Shown here: piece after piece, positions 1 to 9,634 of the stretch | Numbering within the stretch: the first letter of the stretch is position 1 | Layout of the letters: every line of letters begins with the position of its first letter | Assembly (NCBI GenBank): GCA_009801015.1 | Contig: VHZZ01000669.1 | Location: 150,900 to 173,009, forward strand | Direction of reading: 5' to 3' | From: Silene noctiflora | Lineage: Eukaryota; Streptophyta; Magnoliopsida; Caryophyllales; Caryophyllaceae | Length of the DNA stretch: 22,110 nucleotides | Program-made: the position numbers and the translations under genes | The notes under the pieces: generated by a model | The model's database searches: none | Told to the model about the DNA's origin: nothing | The model's input: only the letters and a program-made list of their open reading frames with translations

Positions 1-284
1 CTCAATTATTGGGGCATTTTGGGCCAGAGGAGATGTAGTTCTGACGGAAATTCCGTCAGTATTTTAGTTTTACTAACGGAATTTCCGTCAGTATTCGTCA
101 GTATTTTTTGCCGCCATTGACTTTGTCAACGCGCCAACATTTACTGACGGTTGGTGACGGATTTTCCGTCAGGATTATTTTCCTGACGGAAAATCCGTCA
201 GTTTTCCGTCAGTTTCCCGTTTTCACTGACGGGTTCATAATTCCGTCAGTATTTCCGTCAGTTTCCCGTGTTTTTTTTGTAGTG
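1..284. mobile_element. Terminus of a CACTA (En/Spm) DNA transposon
   Basis: The block ends at 279-284 in GTAGTG, preceded by a T run, which is the inverse complement of the CACTACAA... end typical of CACTA elements. Inside it, the short motif CCGTCAGT recurs at about 53, 85, 195, 206, 243 and 255, with near copies at 96 and 166. Inverted copies (CTGACGG or TGACGG) lie at about 41, 144, 155, 183 and 226. Dense direct and inverted subterminal repeats of this kind are the binding sites for the element's own proteins in the En/Spm family. The other end and any transposase lie to the left, outside the window. The three bases after the end (cat, 285-287) are the candidate 3-bp target duplication, but its partner cannot be seen. 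Confidence 0.8.
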
Positions 285-1167
285 CATTTTCTGTGTCTTT
301 GGTGTTGGTCGGTGTTGCATGTTAGGCGGTGGTCCTGGGGGGTTATCGTTTGGTTTTGGAGTCGATGCTGTTTTTTTTTTGTGTGTACTGGGTCACTGCG
401 TCATTCACCTCATTTATGTTGGGTTCTTTGCTTTGGGGTTGGTTTGAGGTCACGGTTGATGGGGCTTTTTCTATCGTCTTTAGATGTGCTTGGTAGGGTG
501 GAGTCGGGTTTGGGCAGTGTTGTTGGTTAGTTTGGATGCGGTGGTTTCCAGTTTTATCTTATGTCTAATCTCTGTTTTTTGTATCTCTTGTTTTTTCGAA
601 TAAAAACCTTCTGTTGGCTAAGGGTGTCATGTCCCTTAATATTGGGGTGGTTACTCGTAGTATCGTGTTTTTGTTAATCGCATTGGTAACTTTTCATCTG
701 GTCTGTGTTGTGTTCATCTCGCCTTGTAAGATGACGTTGGTTTGGGAGTTGATCGGTGTGATTTCTTTTTCGTTTTTTTCTACTATTTTATTGTCCTTGG
801 CTATAAGGTTCTTGTTCGCGGTGAAGATGTTACAAGGTGTAGGAGATTCATCTCCTTTGGAGGTCGCCTTTCGTGGACGGCATTCCGCCTTTCTTTTCTA
901 CGTCCTTGTGGCGTAAGTACACCTTGGTCTTTCTTGGCGGTCCGGATGACTCATTTGTTCTCGGAAGATGTGAGACATGTAAAGAAAAGAGAGGTTGAAG
1001 TTCGTGTTCAGCAGTCCGTTCGCCGCCAACACGCTTTTCCTTACCAATGTATTTACCGTTTTGCTTTTGTGTGTTGTTTAATTAAAATAAGTGCATTTGA
1101 CCAAATGAGTCAAATGTCGTTTGTATAAAACCTCTTTTTATCGTTGCCAAAAAAAAAGAAAAAAAAA
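285..1167 (+). mobile_element. Probable 3' end of a LINE-type retrotransposon with poly-A tail
   Basis: The stretch is G/T-rich on the + strand, unlike the AT-rich DNA beyond it. It ends in ATCGTTGCC followed by a poly-A tract with one G (1149-1167). An abrupt poly-A end after a G/T-rich untranslated region is typical of plant L1-like elements. No reverse transcriptase or endonuclease motif is visible. The open frames at 614-916 and 742-1128 give hydrophobic, low-complexity peptides and look like chance. The CACTA end abuts this block directly, so the CACTA element may have inserted into the LINE. The assignment rests on composition and the tail only. Confidence 0.42.
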
Positions 1168-3631
1168 GGGTTACAATACTATAGAGAAAAAGTACTTCAC
1201 ATCCAATTCACATTCTCTTAATATCAATTCACAGTGTAGAGATTATATATGTGTGTACCTCACGTCTTTTATCATCTAGATTCTTTTTTTAGACATTTGC
1301 CAGAAGTGTCGGAGGCTCGATTGTGAAAAAGTTCGGATGAATTAAGATTGATGTGGTTTTTGTTACCTAAAACTAAATATCTTGATTCTTTGTTTACTTG
1401 TTTTTCAAAATATGGAGAGCAAAAATTTGAAATCTTTTTAATAAGCTAAGCATTGCAGATTGAACTTTCAATTCTCACTTTATTATAAACATTTTATTTT
1501 AAATGGTTCAAGAACTTAACATTTACATTCAAATAAAATAAAGAACAATAATCATTTTTCTTTTAGTTCGATTATTACTAGTATAACGAAAAAGTAAAAG
1601 TTCACATTAACTACATTTTAATTAAAAGGGATACATTCATCTTTATTTAACATGATCGCTAATTCTCGCATTGTAAAGTAAGTGGACTGATAAATGCTTC
1701 ATTAAATTCAAAATGAAGGAGAATAAATCTTTTCCAGCTTTCAAATGATATTTTCATCATTGCAATCTTATGGTCTCATATCATCAATTCTTATAGTTAG
1801 GGAACTAACACAACTCTAAAAGAGCTAATTTTAGTTACTGGATTTCACGCACTATTCAGTAACAAATTCCTTATAACAACAGGTAATAACCACTTCATTA
1901 AAACTTGATAAACGTGACTATTCAATCCATGTAACTTCAGCTCATTAATTTGGATCACGCATCTACTCAAATCGGATACATATACATTTAGAAAAATTCA
2001 AACTAGAGCCTCATTTACCCAACACCTTTTTTTTAGTCTTATTAAGGGTGTAAGGAATTTTTTTTGCATATCCCTACGTGTTCTAATATGTAACTTCTAA
2101 CGATTTTCAAAGGTTGACAAGACTTTTTGCGGTTAGGGACCATCAACTGATTTACCCATTACATTAATAATTTTATGTGTTAATCAATTTCTCAATTTTT
2201 TAACTATTCATCACATGATCAGACAGTCTCTGATAATGAATATTGTTTAAGATATTTCAATAAGGAAACTCCTAAAATATATTTTGTTTGAAAAACCCAG
2301 TCTCTAACTATTTCAACTCTTTAAATTCATCATTAGTATTGTTAATTATTGGCTGAAAATGCTTAAACCTTTTGCCACAATTCATGATCAGACAGTCTCC
2401 GAGAATGGATGTCATTCTTATCCTTTTTTTGTAAAAAACACTTATTTTATCGTAATTGGTGATCCACTGGTAAAATTGAGGGTGACATTCAAACATACTC
2501 ACTTTATTTTCATGGAGAAGATGAAAAGACTCAGTTTTTTCATGCAAAATAACTTGTAGTGGACCATTCAAATAACATCACATAAGCAAAGAAATCACTT
2601 ATTATCACAAGAGGGTGTTTTTCATTTGGAAATTAAACTTCTGTTTATGAAAACGCCGTAAGTGAATACAACAGTTTGCAACTATTAAGTTCGGAAATCA
2701 AATGGTGTCGTTTGATTACCATGGTGGAAGTAAACTCCCATCAATTTTAAAAATACATAACTAATTTTTTTACCCGTAAAAATCACGGGTGTCTTTGAGG
2801 TAACTTGGCTAAGCGAACACTTATATAAAAATTCTTTAATTTGGTGAAAGATGTTAACACATTACTTAACTGTAGAATTGGTATATATAAAGTATAATAA
2901 CCCATGTATCTTGGTGAAAATCATCAAATATCTTAATATATTATCTCAAATGAGATAAGTTGTTATATATATATGGTAGATGTTGATGTATCACGGTAAA
3001 TTGCACTATTTAATTAAACATTATAAATTATGATACTACAATAAAAAATTCCATAGCTCTTTTTCATTATTTACAGGTAAATGGTAAGTTGCGAGGGTAT
3101 TGACACTTGGCACTTGGCAAGTTAGTGCTTGACTGAAAATGGGTGGCGGGGTTTGTGGTAGAAGTGTGAGGGAATGAAAGCGTTAATGGTGGGGGCGACA
3201 CTTTTTTTTTGTCTTGGTGTTGGTTGAGTATTACATTATTTTTGCTTTAATTTTTTACAGTTTACTTTGTTTTTCTATTTTTTTATTGTGCATGGGATGT
3301 GTTTGATTTTTTATTTTCTTTGCTTATCTTTTTATTCCACTACAGTACATTTTTTTTTGTTTGATATTTTTTTTTTCAGTTATTTTTCACTCTTCGCAAT
3401 ACAATTTTTTAAAAATATTTTTCCAATACTTCATTTTTTTATTGTGCGATAATTTGACTTTAGAAAACTTCTTATTACACTATATTATCCTTACAATTGT
3501 ATAGGGTGAAAGGTAGGTACATATTCCCAAAAGAAAAAAAAACTCTTTGACATATTATAAGAAATGTATGCAATTTAATTAAAGTGAGGAAGTTTATAAC
3601 AAAAAGTGGGAGTTTCATATATAAACAATTT
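1168..3631. other. AT-rich intergenic DNA, no gene recognised
   Basis: No exon, RNA gene or transposon end could be recognised. A 17-bp direct repeat that includes TGATCAGACAGTCTC occurs at 2214-2230 and 2383-2399. An 87-codon frame on the minus strand (2308-2571) overlaps the second copy. Its product has no motif I know and its + strand counterpart is also open, so I do not call it a gene. Around 3110-3200 there is a short G-rich patch, followed by a very T-rich stretch (3200-3440). Confidence 0.6.
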
Positions 3632-4022
3632 AGAACTAGGGTGATGTGATTTTATTTTTCATTTGACTTATCCTAACAATTAACGTCGGAATTTAAAAGT
3701 TAGTTTGGATATTGATTTTGAATTTTTGTTTATTATATCAAAAAATTAAAACGCCAAAGTTAAATGTTTTTTTCGCTATTATTAATTTGCATTTAACGTT
3801 TACAAAAATTCATTTGTTTCCCGTAAATTACGTAAAATTAGAATGATGTGATTTTTATTTGCCTTTATCTTATTCCAACAATAAACGTAGAAATTTAAAA
3901 TTAGTATGTATTTTTATTTTTGATTGTTGTTTAATTTATTTTAAAAATAAATAGGCTAAAGTTTAATGTTTATTATTCTATTTATCTGCATTTAATGTTT
4001 AAAACTTCATTTCTGTTTTCCT
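3632..4022. repeat. Diverged tandem duplication, unit about 200 bp
   Basis: Two adjacent units, about 3632-3832 and 3833-4022, align along their length with small indels. Shared landmarks in order are GATGTGATTTTATTT, AACAAT.AACGT, AATTTAAAA.TTAGT, AAAGTT.AATGTTT and TGCATTTAA.GTTTA. The divergence shows the duplication is old. No open frame or transposon terminus is associated with it. Confidence 0.6.
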
Positions 4023-4122
4023 TTTTCTCTCAAAAATAAGAATTGATGATGCGGCTTTATAATTTACTCTTAAATAGTTGAATAGTGAAAAGTGAAGTTT
4101 TAGTTTGCCTTTTTATTATATT

Positions 4123-4164
4123 TATAGATTATAGATTATAGATTATAGATTATAGATTATAGAT
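4123..4164. repeat. Heptanucleotide microsatellite (TATAGAT)6
   Basis: Six perfect copies of TATAGAT in a row, with partial copies on both flanks. It lies 38 bp left of the Stowaway element at 4202. Confidence 0.95.
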
Positions 4165-4201
4165 TTATAGAATTGGACAATTCATTTGGATTGTTTAAAT
4201 A

Positions 4202-4458
4202 CTCCATCTGATCCACACAAATGGTAACACTTGTTTTATCACACTTGCCGAGACACGTTTTGCAACGTGAATATCTTTAGTTACACATTATTAAAAATTA
4301 TAAAAATTTGATATTTTTATAGCATTTATGACGATGAATCAAAAAAGATCTCACATGACTATATTTTGTCTTAGAGATTAAGAATAATATCAAAGATTCC
4401 TTACGATCATAAATAGTGCCAAAAAATAAGTGTTACCATTTGTGTGGATCGGAGGGAG
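4202..4458. mobile_element. Stowaway-type MITE (Tc1/mariner), copy 1 of a family
   Basis: The element is 257 bp, flanked by TA dinucleotides at 4200-4201 and 4459-4460, the target duplication of Tc1/mariner elements. The first 31 bases and the inverse complement of the last 31 differ at only two positions. The right end finishes in CGGAGGGAG, the usual Stowaway terminus. The inside is AT-rich and non-coding, so movement would have depended on a transposase supplied elsewhere. A diverged relative lies at about 6298-6562. Confidence 0.92.
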
Positions 4459-5220
4459 TACATAGTATCAAAACCAAATAATACTTCACAAACGGCAGCA
4501 CAAATATGTAAATGTATCAAACAAAATAATACTTTATCGTCATGGTCAATTGTTATCTTTTTTCTTTTTGGGGTGTATTACTCAATTATTATCTATTTCT
4601 ATTTTTAGAAAGTTTTACACAAGTGGAAATGTGAGATACCTCTTTAATCATTCATTATTTTTCCGCATTTTCTTTTTATTATTTTCTTATTTTTGTGTCA
4701 CGGTGAATAGATAACAAATAATCAGACGAAATACACATACATTATTATTTTTTGTAAAAAGTCAAAACTTTTGTAATATTGAATTAACTCTTAAGTAATA
4801 ATATTAAGGTTTAGGGAAGAGGGTCTAATAATTAAGAGGCACGTGCGTTGAATCTTTAGGGCTTTTGGGCCTTTAGATAAGTTAATTCACTTTTTAGTGG
4901 GCCTAAATATTGTCGGCCTTCGTAATACAAAAAGCAAACTTCTCCTTTCCTTTGGGTCAGCTTAGCACGTGGGATGTGTACATAAGTGGAAAAGATGACT
5001 ATATAATTAATTAGACATTAGACATTGATTTATCCTTAATACATTTTCGACCGTCGATTTGTCGGACCCGCATCGATGTCGTTACATCTCAACCCTCGGA
5101 TTAAAAGAAATAAAATTACAAAAATAAAATCAAGGGATTAGCTTCTTTTTGGATGATATAAAAGGCGTCATGTACAACAAAGACGAAATTATTTTTTTGA
5201 CTTTGTTTATTGTGGAATTT
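4459..5220. other. Intergenic DNA with a promoter-like motif cluster
   Basis: No gene was recognised. Two CACGTG G-boxes (4840-4845 and 4966-4971) flank two TGGGCC site-II-type boxes (4866-4871 and 4898-4903). A TATA-like GATATAAAAGG lies at 5155-5165. Clusters like this occur upstream of plant housekeeping or light- and ABA-responsive genes. The only frame after the TATA is a 33-codon hydrophobic ORF (5170-5271) that runs through a TTA microsatellite and is probably chance. Confidence 0.3.
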
Positions 5221-5223
5221 TAT

Positions 5224-5244
5224 TTATTATTATTATTATTATTA
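5224..5244. repeat. Microsatellite (TTA)7
   Basis: Seven uninterrupted copies of TTA. They fall inside the small hydrophobic frame 5170-5271, where they would encode a run of leucines. Confidence 0.9.
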
Positions 5245-5428
5245 GGTGTGATTGATCATAAATTGCCTTGATGGATTGATCCTCCGAATCATGAATTAGT
5301 CAGACAATCCTCTTTATGCACGAGATAAAGAGCCTACTTAGACATTTAGTTATAGCACAAATTGATCTTTGTCCTATTTCACATCCAATTTTATATAAAA
5401 GTTTGTATAAAACCGATCATTAGATTTT

Positions 5429-5556
5429 AACCATCGGCTCTTAAACTTTTGGTTGAGATGGTTTCTTGATGTGATATTAGAGCCAACGTGCCCAGAAGGT
5501 CACGGGTTCGAAACTCACTGCACTAAGTCCAGAACCCTTGCGCCTCAGCCTGAAAC
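5429..5556 (+). mobile_element. tRNA-derived SINE-like element
   Basis: A box-A-like TTGGTTGAGATGG (about 5449-5461) is followed roughly 45 bp later by a clear box B, GGTTCGAAAC (5505-5514). This is the internal RNA polymerase III promoter layout of tRNA-derived SINEs. The stretch between contains TGATATTAGAGCC, resembling the TGGTATCAGAGC segment common in plant SINEs. An 8-bp TAGATTTT at 5421-5428 and 5557-5564 is a possible target duplication. It does not fold as a full cloverleaf, so it is not a functional tRNA. Confidence 0.5.
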
Positions 5557-6069
5557 TAGATTTTTAAAAAAGATTATATGACTAATGCGTTTTTTCGGCT
5601 AGCTTATGATAGAAAAGATGCACAAGCTAGATCCCTCGATCGAGCTTATGCTTATCATGATGGTGATCGTGATCGCCTTTATTGATCGTTCTCGACGATT
5701 AGATCTTCGACGCCCGGGCTTTGGGAACTTCGACCACTATTGACTACTAAATCCAAACATTTGTGTCACAAACAATTGACGGGATTTGACGTTGACATGC
5801 CAAATTGGAGCTGTTTCCGGCCAGATTCTCATTTGCTTAAGATAATGCATGAATAATGAAACATCCACTTTATTAATCCTAATATGTGGAAATTTAATTA
5901 AACTGATATCATTTAGGTATAAAACAATATTAACGTCAAAGTATGAGTTAGATTGATTAGCTATGCATGATAGGTAAATTAAACACTGGTTAAGGTGATA
6001 ATATGTATATTAATTAAATTAATATTAACTAAAAAGATTACTCAAAAAACGAAACAAAACAGTACACGG
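5557..6069. other. Intergenic DNA with an unassigned coding-like patch
   Basis: From 5578 a frame reads 35 codons with many Asp and Arg (motif DGDRDRLY) up to a TGA at 5683-5685. It then stays open in the same frame for about 55 more codons (to about 5850). The patch is rich in GATC/TCGA and less AT-rich than its surroundings. I do not recognise a family. It may be a worn fragment of a gene or of a retrotransposon gag region. After 5850 the sequence is plain AT-rich DNA. Confidence 0.25.
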
Positions 6070-6116
6070 AGAATGAATATGCGCGAGCTTGATGTGCATG
6101 ATCTTCGCGTCATTCT
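6070..6116. repeat. Interrupted inverted repeat (hairpin)
   Basis: AGAATGA (6070-6076) pairs with TCATTCT (6110-6116). Inside it CGCGA (6082-6086) pairs with TCGCG (6105-6109), with a 5-nt bulge on the left arm. It is not recognised as a known element. Confidence 0.5.
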
Positions 6117-6297
6117 GAATTCGCGAGATTAATGTGTTTTGTTAATTGTTAATTAGTATGTATACCATGATTATTATGAAAGCAGATCCGAACCCAGCTA
6201 AATGAAAAACGATGAAAAAAACTATTTAAAAAGATTGATTAATAAAACAAATTGATTGATCAAGGAAAAATAAGTTAGGATAACATCATAACTAATA

Positions 6298-6562
6298 CTT
6301 TCTCTCATCTAAGTCATAGACTCATAGGTAACAGTTGTTTTATCATATTTGTCGAGACACGTTTTGCAATGTAAATATTTTTAGTTACACATTATTAAAA
6401 ATTAGAAAAATTTGATATTCTTATAGCATTATGACTATAAATCAAACAAGATATCAATGACTATATTTTGTTTTATACTTTAAGAATAATATCAAAGATT
6501 TCCTACGACTATGAATAGTGTCAAAAATTAAGTGTTACCTTTGGTTTGGATGAGAGGAAAAA
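6298..6562. mobile_element. Stowaway-type MITE, diverged copy 2 of the 4202 family
   Basis: This aligns with the element at 4202-4458 along its whole length. Shared segments include CGAGACACGTTTTGCAA, TAGTTACACATTATTAAAAA, AGAATAATATCAAAGATT and AAGTGTTACC. A TA at 6296-6297 marks the left edge. The ends have degenerated: the right end reads GGATGAGAGGAAAA instead of GGATCGGAGGGAG. The right boundary is therefore accurate only to a few bases. It is in the same orientation as copy 1. Confidence 0.82.
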
Positions 6563-6823
6563 TGAATCAGAGTATCAAAATTGAAACAAAATTAAAGAAA
6601 ATAACTTTGAATTTTGAGCTAAAAGTTATGGAGGGTTTTGAAAACTAATCAAGGCATTTCTGAAATACAACCTAAAAATATACATGCATGACCAACCAAC
6701 AAATTAAATCTCGTTTTCGACCGTCATAAGCTTGTGACGTTTTACAACTTTCTCTCCCACTTGTTTTTCCACTTTGCCATTACTTTAATCAGGTATGAGA
6801 CTTAGAGGTCAAAGGTTTGTCAT

Positions 6824-6847
6824 CGTCACAAATTTTAATTTGTGACG
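6824..6847. repeat. 24-bp near-perfect palindrome
   Basis: Ten-base arms CGTCACAAAT and ATTTGTGACG are separated by four bases. The surroundings contain further GTGACG/CGTCA motifs (for example around 6722-6740), so it may be part of a decayed inverted-repeat transposon. No end could be fixed. Confidence 0.6.
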
Positions 6848-7162
6848 CCCAACATGGGCATGAGCCTATTAGTGTACGGGCCTAAATGCTGCAAAAGCTC
6901 AAGGCATATAGAATTCGCATAGTGAGAAATTACATATTTACATGTTAAGATTCGCAACCAAGTATATAAGGTTTTGCACTAGCCTTTACCTTTCTAAGAA
7001 CGTTGTTTAGTGCGATTATCCTTCTGAGGCTTTTTTACGTAATTAGCCTTGAATTAACTAGGTTTAACTCAAAAACAAAGTTAAGATATTATAAAAATTA
7101 ATAGTTACGGAGTAAATATATATAAGTAAATCTTATGTAATTTAGTAAATTATAAATAAATC
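6848..7162. other. Intergenic DNA, no gene recognised
   Basis: The stretch has a short GC-richer part (6848-6920) and a TATA-like TATATAAGG at about 6963-6971. No exon or transposon boundary could be fixed. Confidence 0.45.

Positions 7163-7195
<33 letters not shown>
7163..7195. repeat. Microsatellite (TTA)11
   Basis: Eleven uninterrupted TTA units in AT-rich DNA upstream of the small Helitron. Confidence 0.95.
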
Positions 7196-7197
<2 letters not shown>

Positions 7198-7348
7198 TTG
7201 AAGGTGCATGCGATTGTTAAAGGCGAAGTAACTAATAATTCCACAGGTTTGATATGATTGTCCTATTTAAATGAAAAGTTTGTTTAAAACTTTTATCTTT
7301 TATTAAATACGAGTATATAATATAAAAAAAGTTTAAAGTGCGGAATAA

Positions 7349-7937
7349 TCCCCTATCTACTAAAAGAATAGGAAAATTTCAAAATTTTCCCTTCAAAAAT
7401 CATTTTTTAAATAGGGTAGCTAATAACATTTAAGTACATAAACTAAATAAGGAAACTAACTATTTATTTCATCAAATTATTATCTTTTCATTAAAATTAA
7501 TTTTTTCATCAAATTATATTATTTTCACAAAAACTCTAAACGGTAAATTAATAAAAATATAAATAAATTTTTTATAAAACTATAAATTACTAAATTTTAT
7601 TGATGCTATCATTTGAGAACAACGCGACTCATATTAGGTTTTGTTTTTATAAAACAACACTGTAAACCGTTTTTATATTTTTGTGACAAAAAACTGAGAG
7701 AATTTATCCTTTGAATTATTAGGTTTGTGATAAAATAAATATTTTCTTGAAAAAATACATTTCAACATGCTACTTATTTCTCTTTAATTAATTTTCAGTT
7801 CCAACTTTTTATTTCTCAAATCAAAATATAATGATGAGAAAAATGAACAATTAATTAGAAACCACTATTATATAATTAATTTATTAAAAATAAAAGACTC
7901 TATATACCATGCATTTATTATACGAGATATAAACTGA
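7349..7937 (+). mobile_element. Non-autonomous Helitron, 589 bp
   Basis: The left end begins TCCCCTATCTACTAAAAG, a plant Helitron 5' end starting in TC. The right end finishes CTGA, fitting the CTRR rule, after a weak hairpin around CATGCAT...ATACGAG. The element sits between A (7348) and T (7938), the A/T target these rolling-circle elements use, and there is no target duplication. It has no Rep/helicase coding and is therefore non-autonomous. Its 5' end, a central AAATCAAAATA...GAAAAATG-like stretch and its 3' end are shared with the Helitron at 18696-19225, so both belong to one family. Confidence 0.8.
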
Positions 7938-8256
7938 TGATAGATATAAGATAATAGTCATAATATGGATGAATCATGCACAAGCTTAACCATATAACCC
8001 ATAACTAAAGTGAGATGAATGCCAAGCAAAGGTACAACATTGTTATCCAATTACTAATCTAATCTCATGATGATCCCACCACGTCGAGAGGACCTACGAA
8101 TAATAAGTTGTTAGTATGTATGCAACTATTCATTGTCTCTAATAAGATACTTTCATAATGTAGAAAAAAGCAACTTTTGTTAATGATTCTCTAATTTTGT
8201 TTAATAGTAAAATTAGGTTATTTAAGGTCTTATCCACCTTATTTTAAATTTTTAAC
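7938..8256. other. Intergenic DNA, no feature seen
   Basis: AT-rich and non-coding in all frames. No repeat or transposon end was recognised. Confidence 0.5.
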
Positions 8257-8411
8257 TAGGGCTGGCTGCTGAGTAAATTAGGTCTGGATCGGTAAAACGG
8301 AGCAGGCCAAAGTATCAGATCATTTGGTCTGGATAATGAGCCGAACCCGGACCAAATTCTTTTAGGTCCGGTTTAGTTCGGGAATAGGTTATTTTAGGCC
8401 CGACCAAATGA
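8257..8411 (+). mobile_element. hAT-type MITE fragment (one end only)
   Basis: The stretch starts with TAGGGCTGGCTGC, resembling hAT-type MITE termini. It continues with GC-rich, self-similar phrases (GGTCTGGATCGG, GAACCCGGACC, GGTCCGGTTTAG, GGCCCGACC) that stand out from the AT-rich flanks. No matching inverted right terminus was found, so the element is truncated or decayed. Confidence 0.5.
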
Positions 8412-8944
8412 ACAGAACTGTATGGCTTTCACGTTTATTTATCGAGACTTTGTAAATGAATCGAATATTTTACGTTAAAATGTCATTATAAACTCAATTG
8501 TACTTAACTCATTTCTTCCATGGGTTAGTGGTGGAACGAGCGAGCAGACAATTGGCCGATTGTCATTTTTTTTTTTTTTTTGCATTGTCTCTCTTTTTGT
8601 CTTGTAATCTCTCAATCTTTTTTTAAAGAGAATGGAGGTCGGAGTCAGGTTACTTAGCTATATAAATCGCTTAATATCGATGCCTTGAACATCATGAAGC
8701 ATTGAGGATTGAATTTCTTACCATTAAACATGTTAAATAGGTCGACGAAAGCGTTATGGGTCGAGTAAATAAGAATTTGGGTATTATTTGGATCAAAGGT
8801 ACTTTGTGTTCGGAAAACACATGCTTATTCGTGTCGGGTTGTACGTGTTTCGGTTAGGATTTCGGTTGAAAGACGAGTTTCATTGTTTGTTTTTTACATT
8901 ATAATTAATCATGCTTTCGTAAGATCGTATAGTATATTTTAACA
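8412..8944. other. Intergenic DNA with a 16-base T run
   Basis: A run of 16 T lies at 8566-8581. It could be the poly-A tail of a retroposed sequence in minus orientation, but nothing identifiable lies beside it. The remainder up to the P450 remnant is non-coding. Confidence 0.4.
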
Positions 8945-9479
8945 CTACCCGTTTTCGGAAACCTCTTTTGCGTTGGCCGTTCGTTTCATCGGTCATTAGC
9001 TGAACTTGCTAAGATACATGGCCCTATCATGTTTCTCAAACTCGGGCAACGTCCGACTGTTATGTTTTTTCTTCGGCCGCTGTCGTTAAAGAAGCTCTGC
9101 AGAAACATGACCTTACTTTCTCCAACATGAGGACTGTAATTCAAGCTGTTCAGGCAAACAACCAACATGAAAATTCTCTCATATTTCTTGCCCCAAGTCA
9201 AAAATGGCGAAATTTTCGAAGGATTTCTAGTTCCCATATATTTTCTGCCCGTAAACTTGATGCCAACCGAAGCATTCGAGAGAATAAGGTGAAAGACCTT
9301 AACTCATACATTCAAAATTGCGCGAACACAGGGATGGTGGTAGATATTGGACAAACAGGTTTTAATCTAGAATGTCAAAAACTTACCAGCAGAGCTGCCA
9401 TATTTGCAGGCAACCGTCAGCGAAGTTTGAGCCTGAAAGGTTCATAGGATCGAAGGTGGATGTCAAAGGTCATGATTTT
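8945..9479 (+). pseudogene. Cytochrome P450 pseudogene, CYP76-like, rearranged and truncated
   Basis: Translated pieces match the order of a plant CYP76 P450. From 8945 to about 9067 comes an N-terminal part with LPVFGNL, HRSLAELAKIHGP and LKLG. After a one-base frameshift in the T run at about 9063-9068 the next part reads SSAAVVKEALQKHDLTFSN, then WRNFRR, IFSARKLDA and VDIGQTGF (to 9363). The sequence then jumps to a K-helix-like LPYLQATV (9395-9418) and at once, in another frame, to the PERF region, FEPERFIGSKVDVKGHDF (9426-9479). Missing are the membrane anchor, the I-helix with its oxygen-binding motif, most of the K-helix and the haem-binding cysteine loop. No functional enzyme can be made. 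CYP76 enzymes are microsomal oxygenases of specialised metabolism and in Caryophyllales include the CYP76AD betalain enzymes. The subfamily here is not determined. Confidence 0.87.
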
Positions 9480-9634
9480 GTTCGCAAAATTATTTGAAAA
9501 GTTGGTTGAAACTTACCTAAGATCACGTACAATTCAATGGTGGATCTTAGGCTATGCTTGTTTGGGCTTGGCCCACCCCAGAAATTTATGTTATGTATAG
9601 TTTAGTGACTTTATTTGTTAAGCATCATTGATAA
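9480..9634. other. Spacer between the P450 remnant and the hAT MITE
   Basis: Non-coding. It ends in ATTGATAA (9627-9634), the left target duplication of the next element. Confidence 0.5.

Noticed and set aside
108..530. 140-codon open frame spanning the CACTA end and the following G/T-rich DNA
   Set aside because: It crosses the transposon terminus at 284, the product is low-complexity (Phe, Val, Trp, Cys) and no motif is seen.
614..1128. Two overlapping open frames with membrane-like peptides
   Set aside because: T-rich DNA read as codons gives Phe/Leu/Val runs. The block ends in a poly-A tail and is better explained as a LINE 3' untranslated region.
2214..2399. 17-bp direct repeat with TGATCA as a target duplication or terminal repeat
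   Set aside because: The copies are 169 bp apart with no transposon ends beside them, and flanking sequence does not extend the similarity.
2308..2571. 87-codon minus-strand frame
   Set aside because: The opposite strand is equally open, no motif or splice context is visible, and composition is that of the surrounding AT-rich DNA.
5449..5514. Possible tRNA gene
   Set aside because: Boxes A and B are present, but the acceptor and anticodon stems cannot form. The same applies to 9959-10010 and 17882-17930, so all three are called SINE-like.
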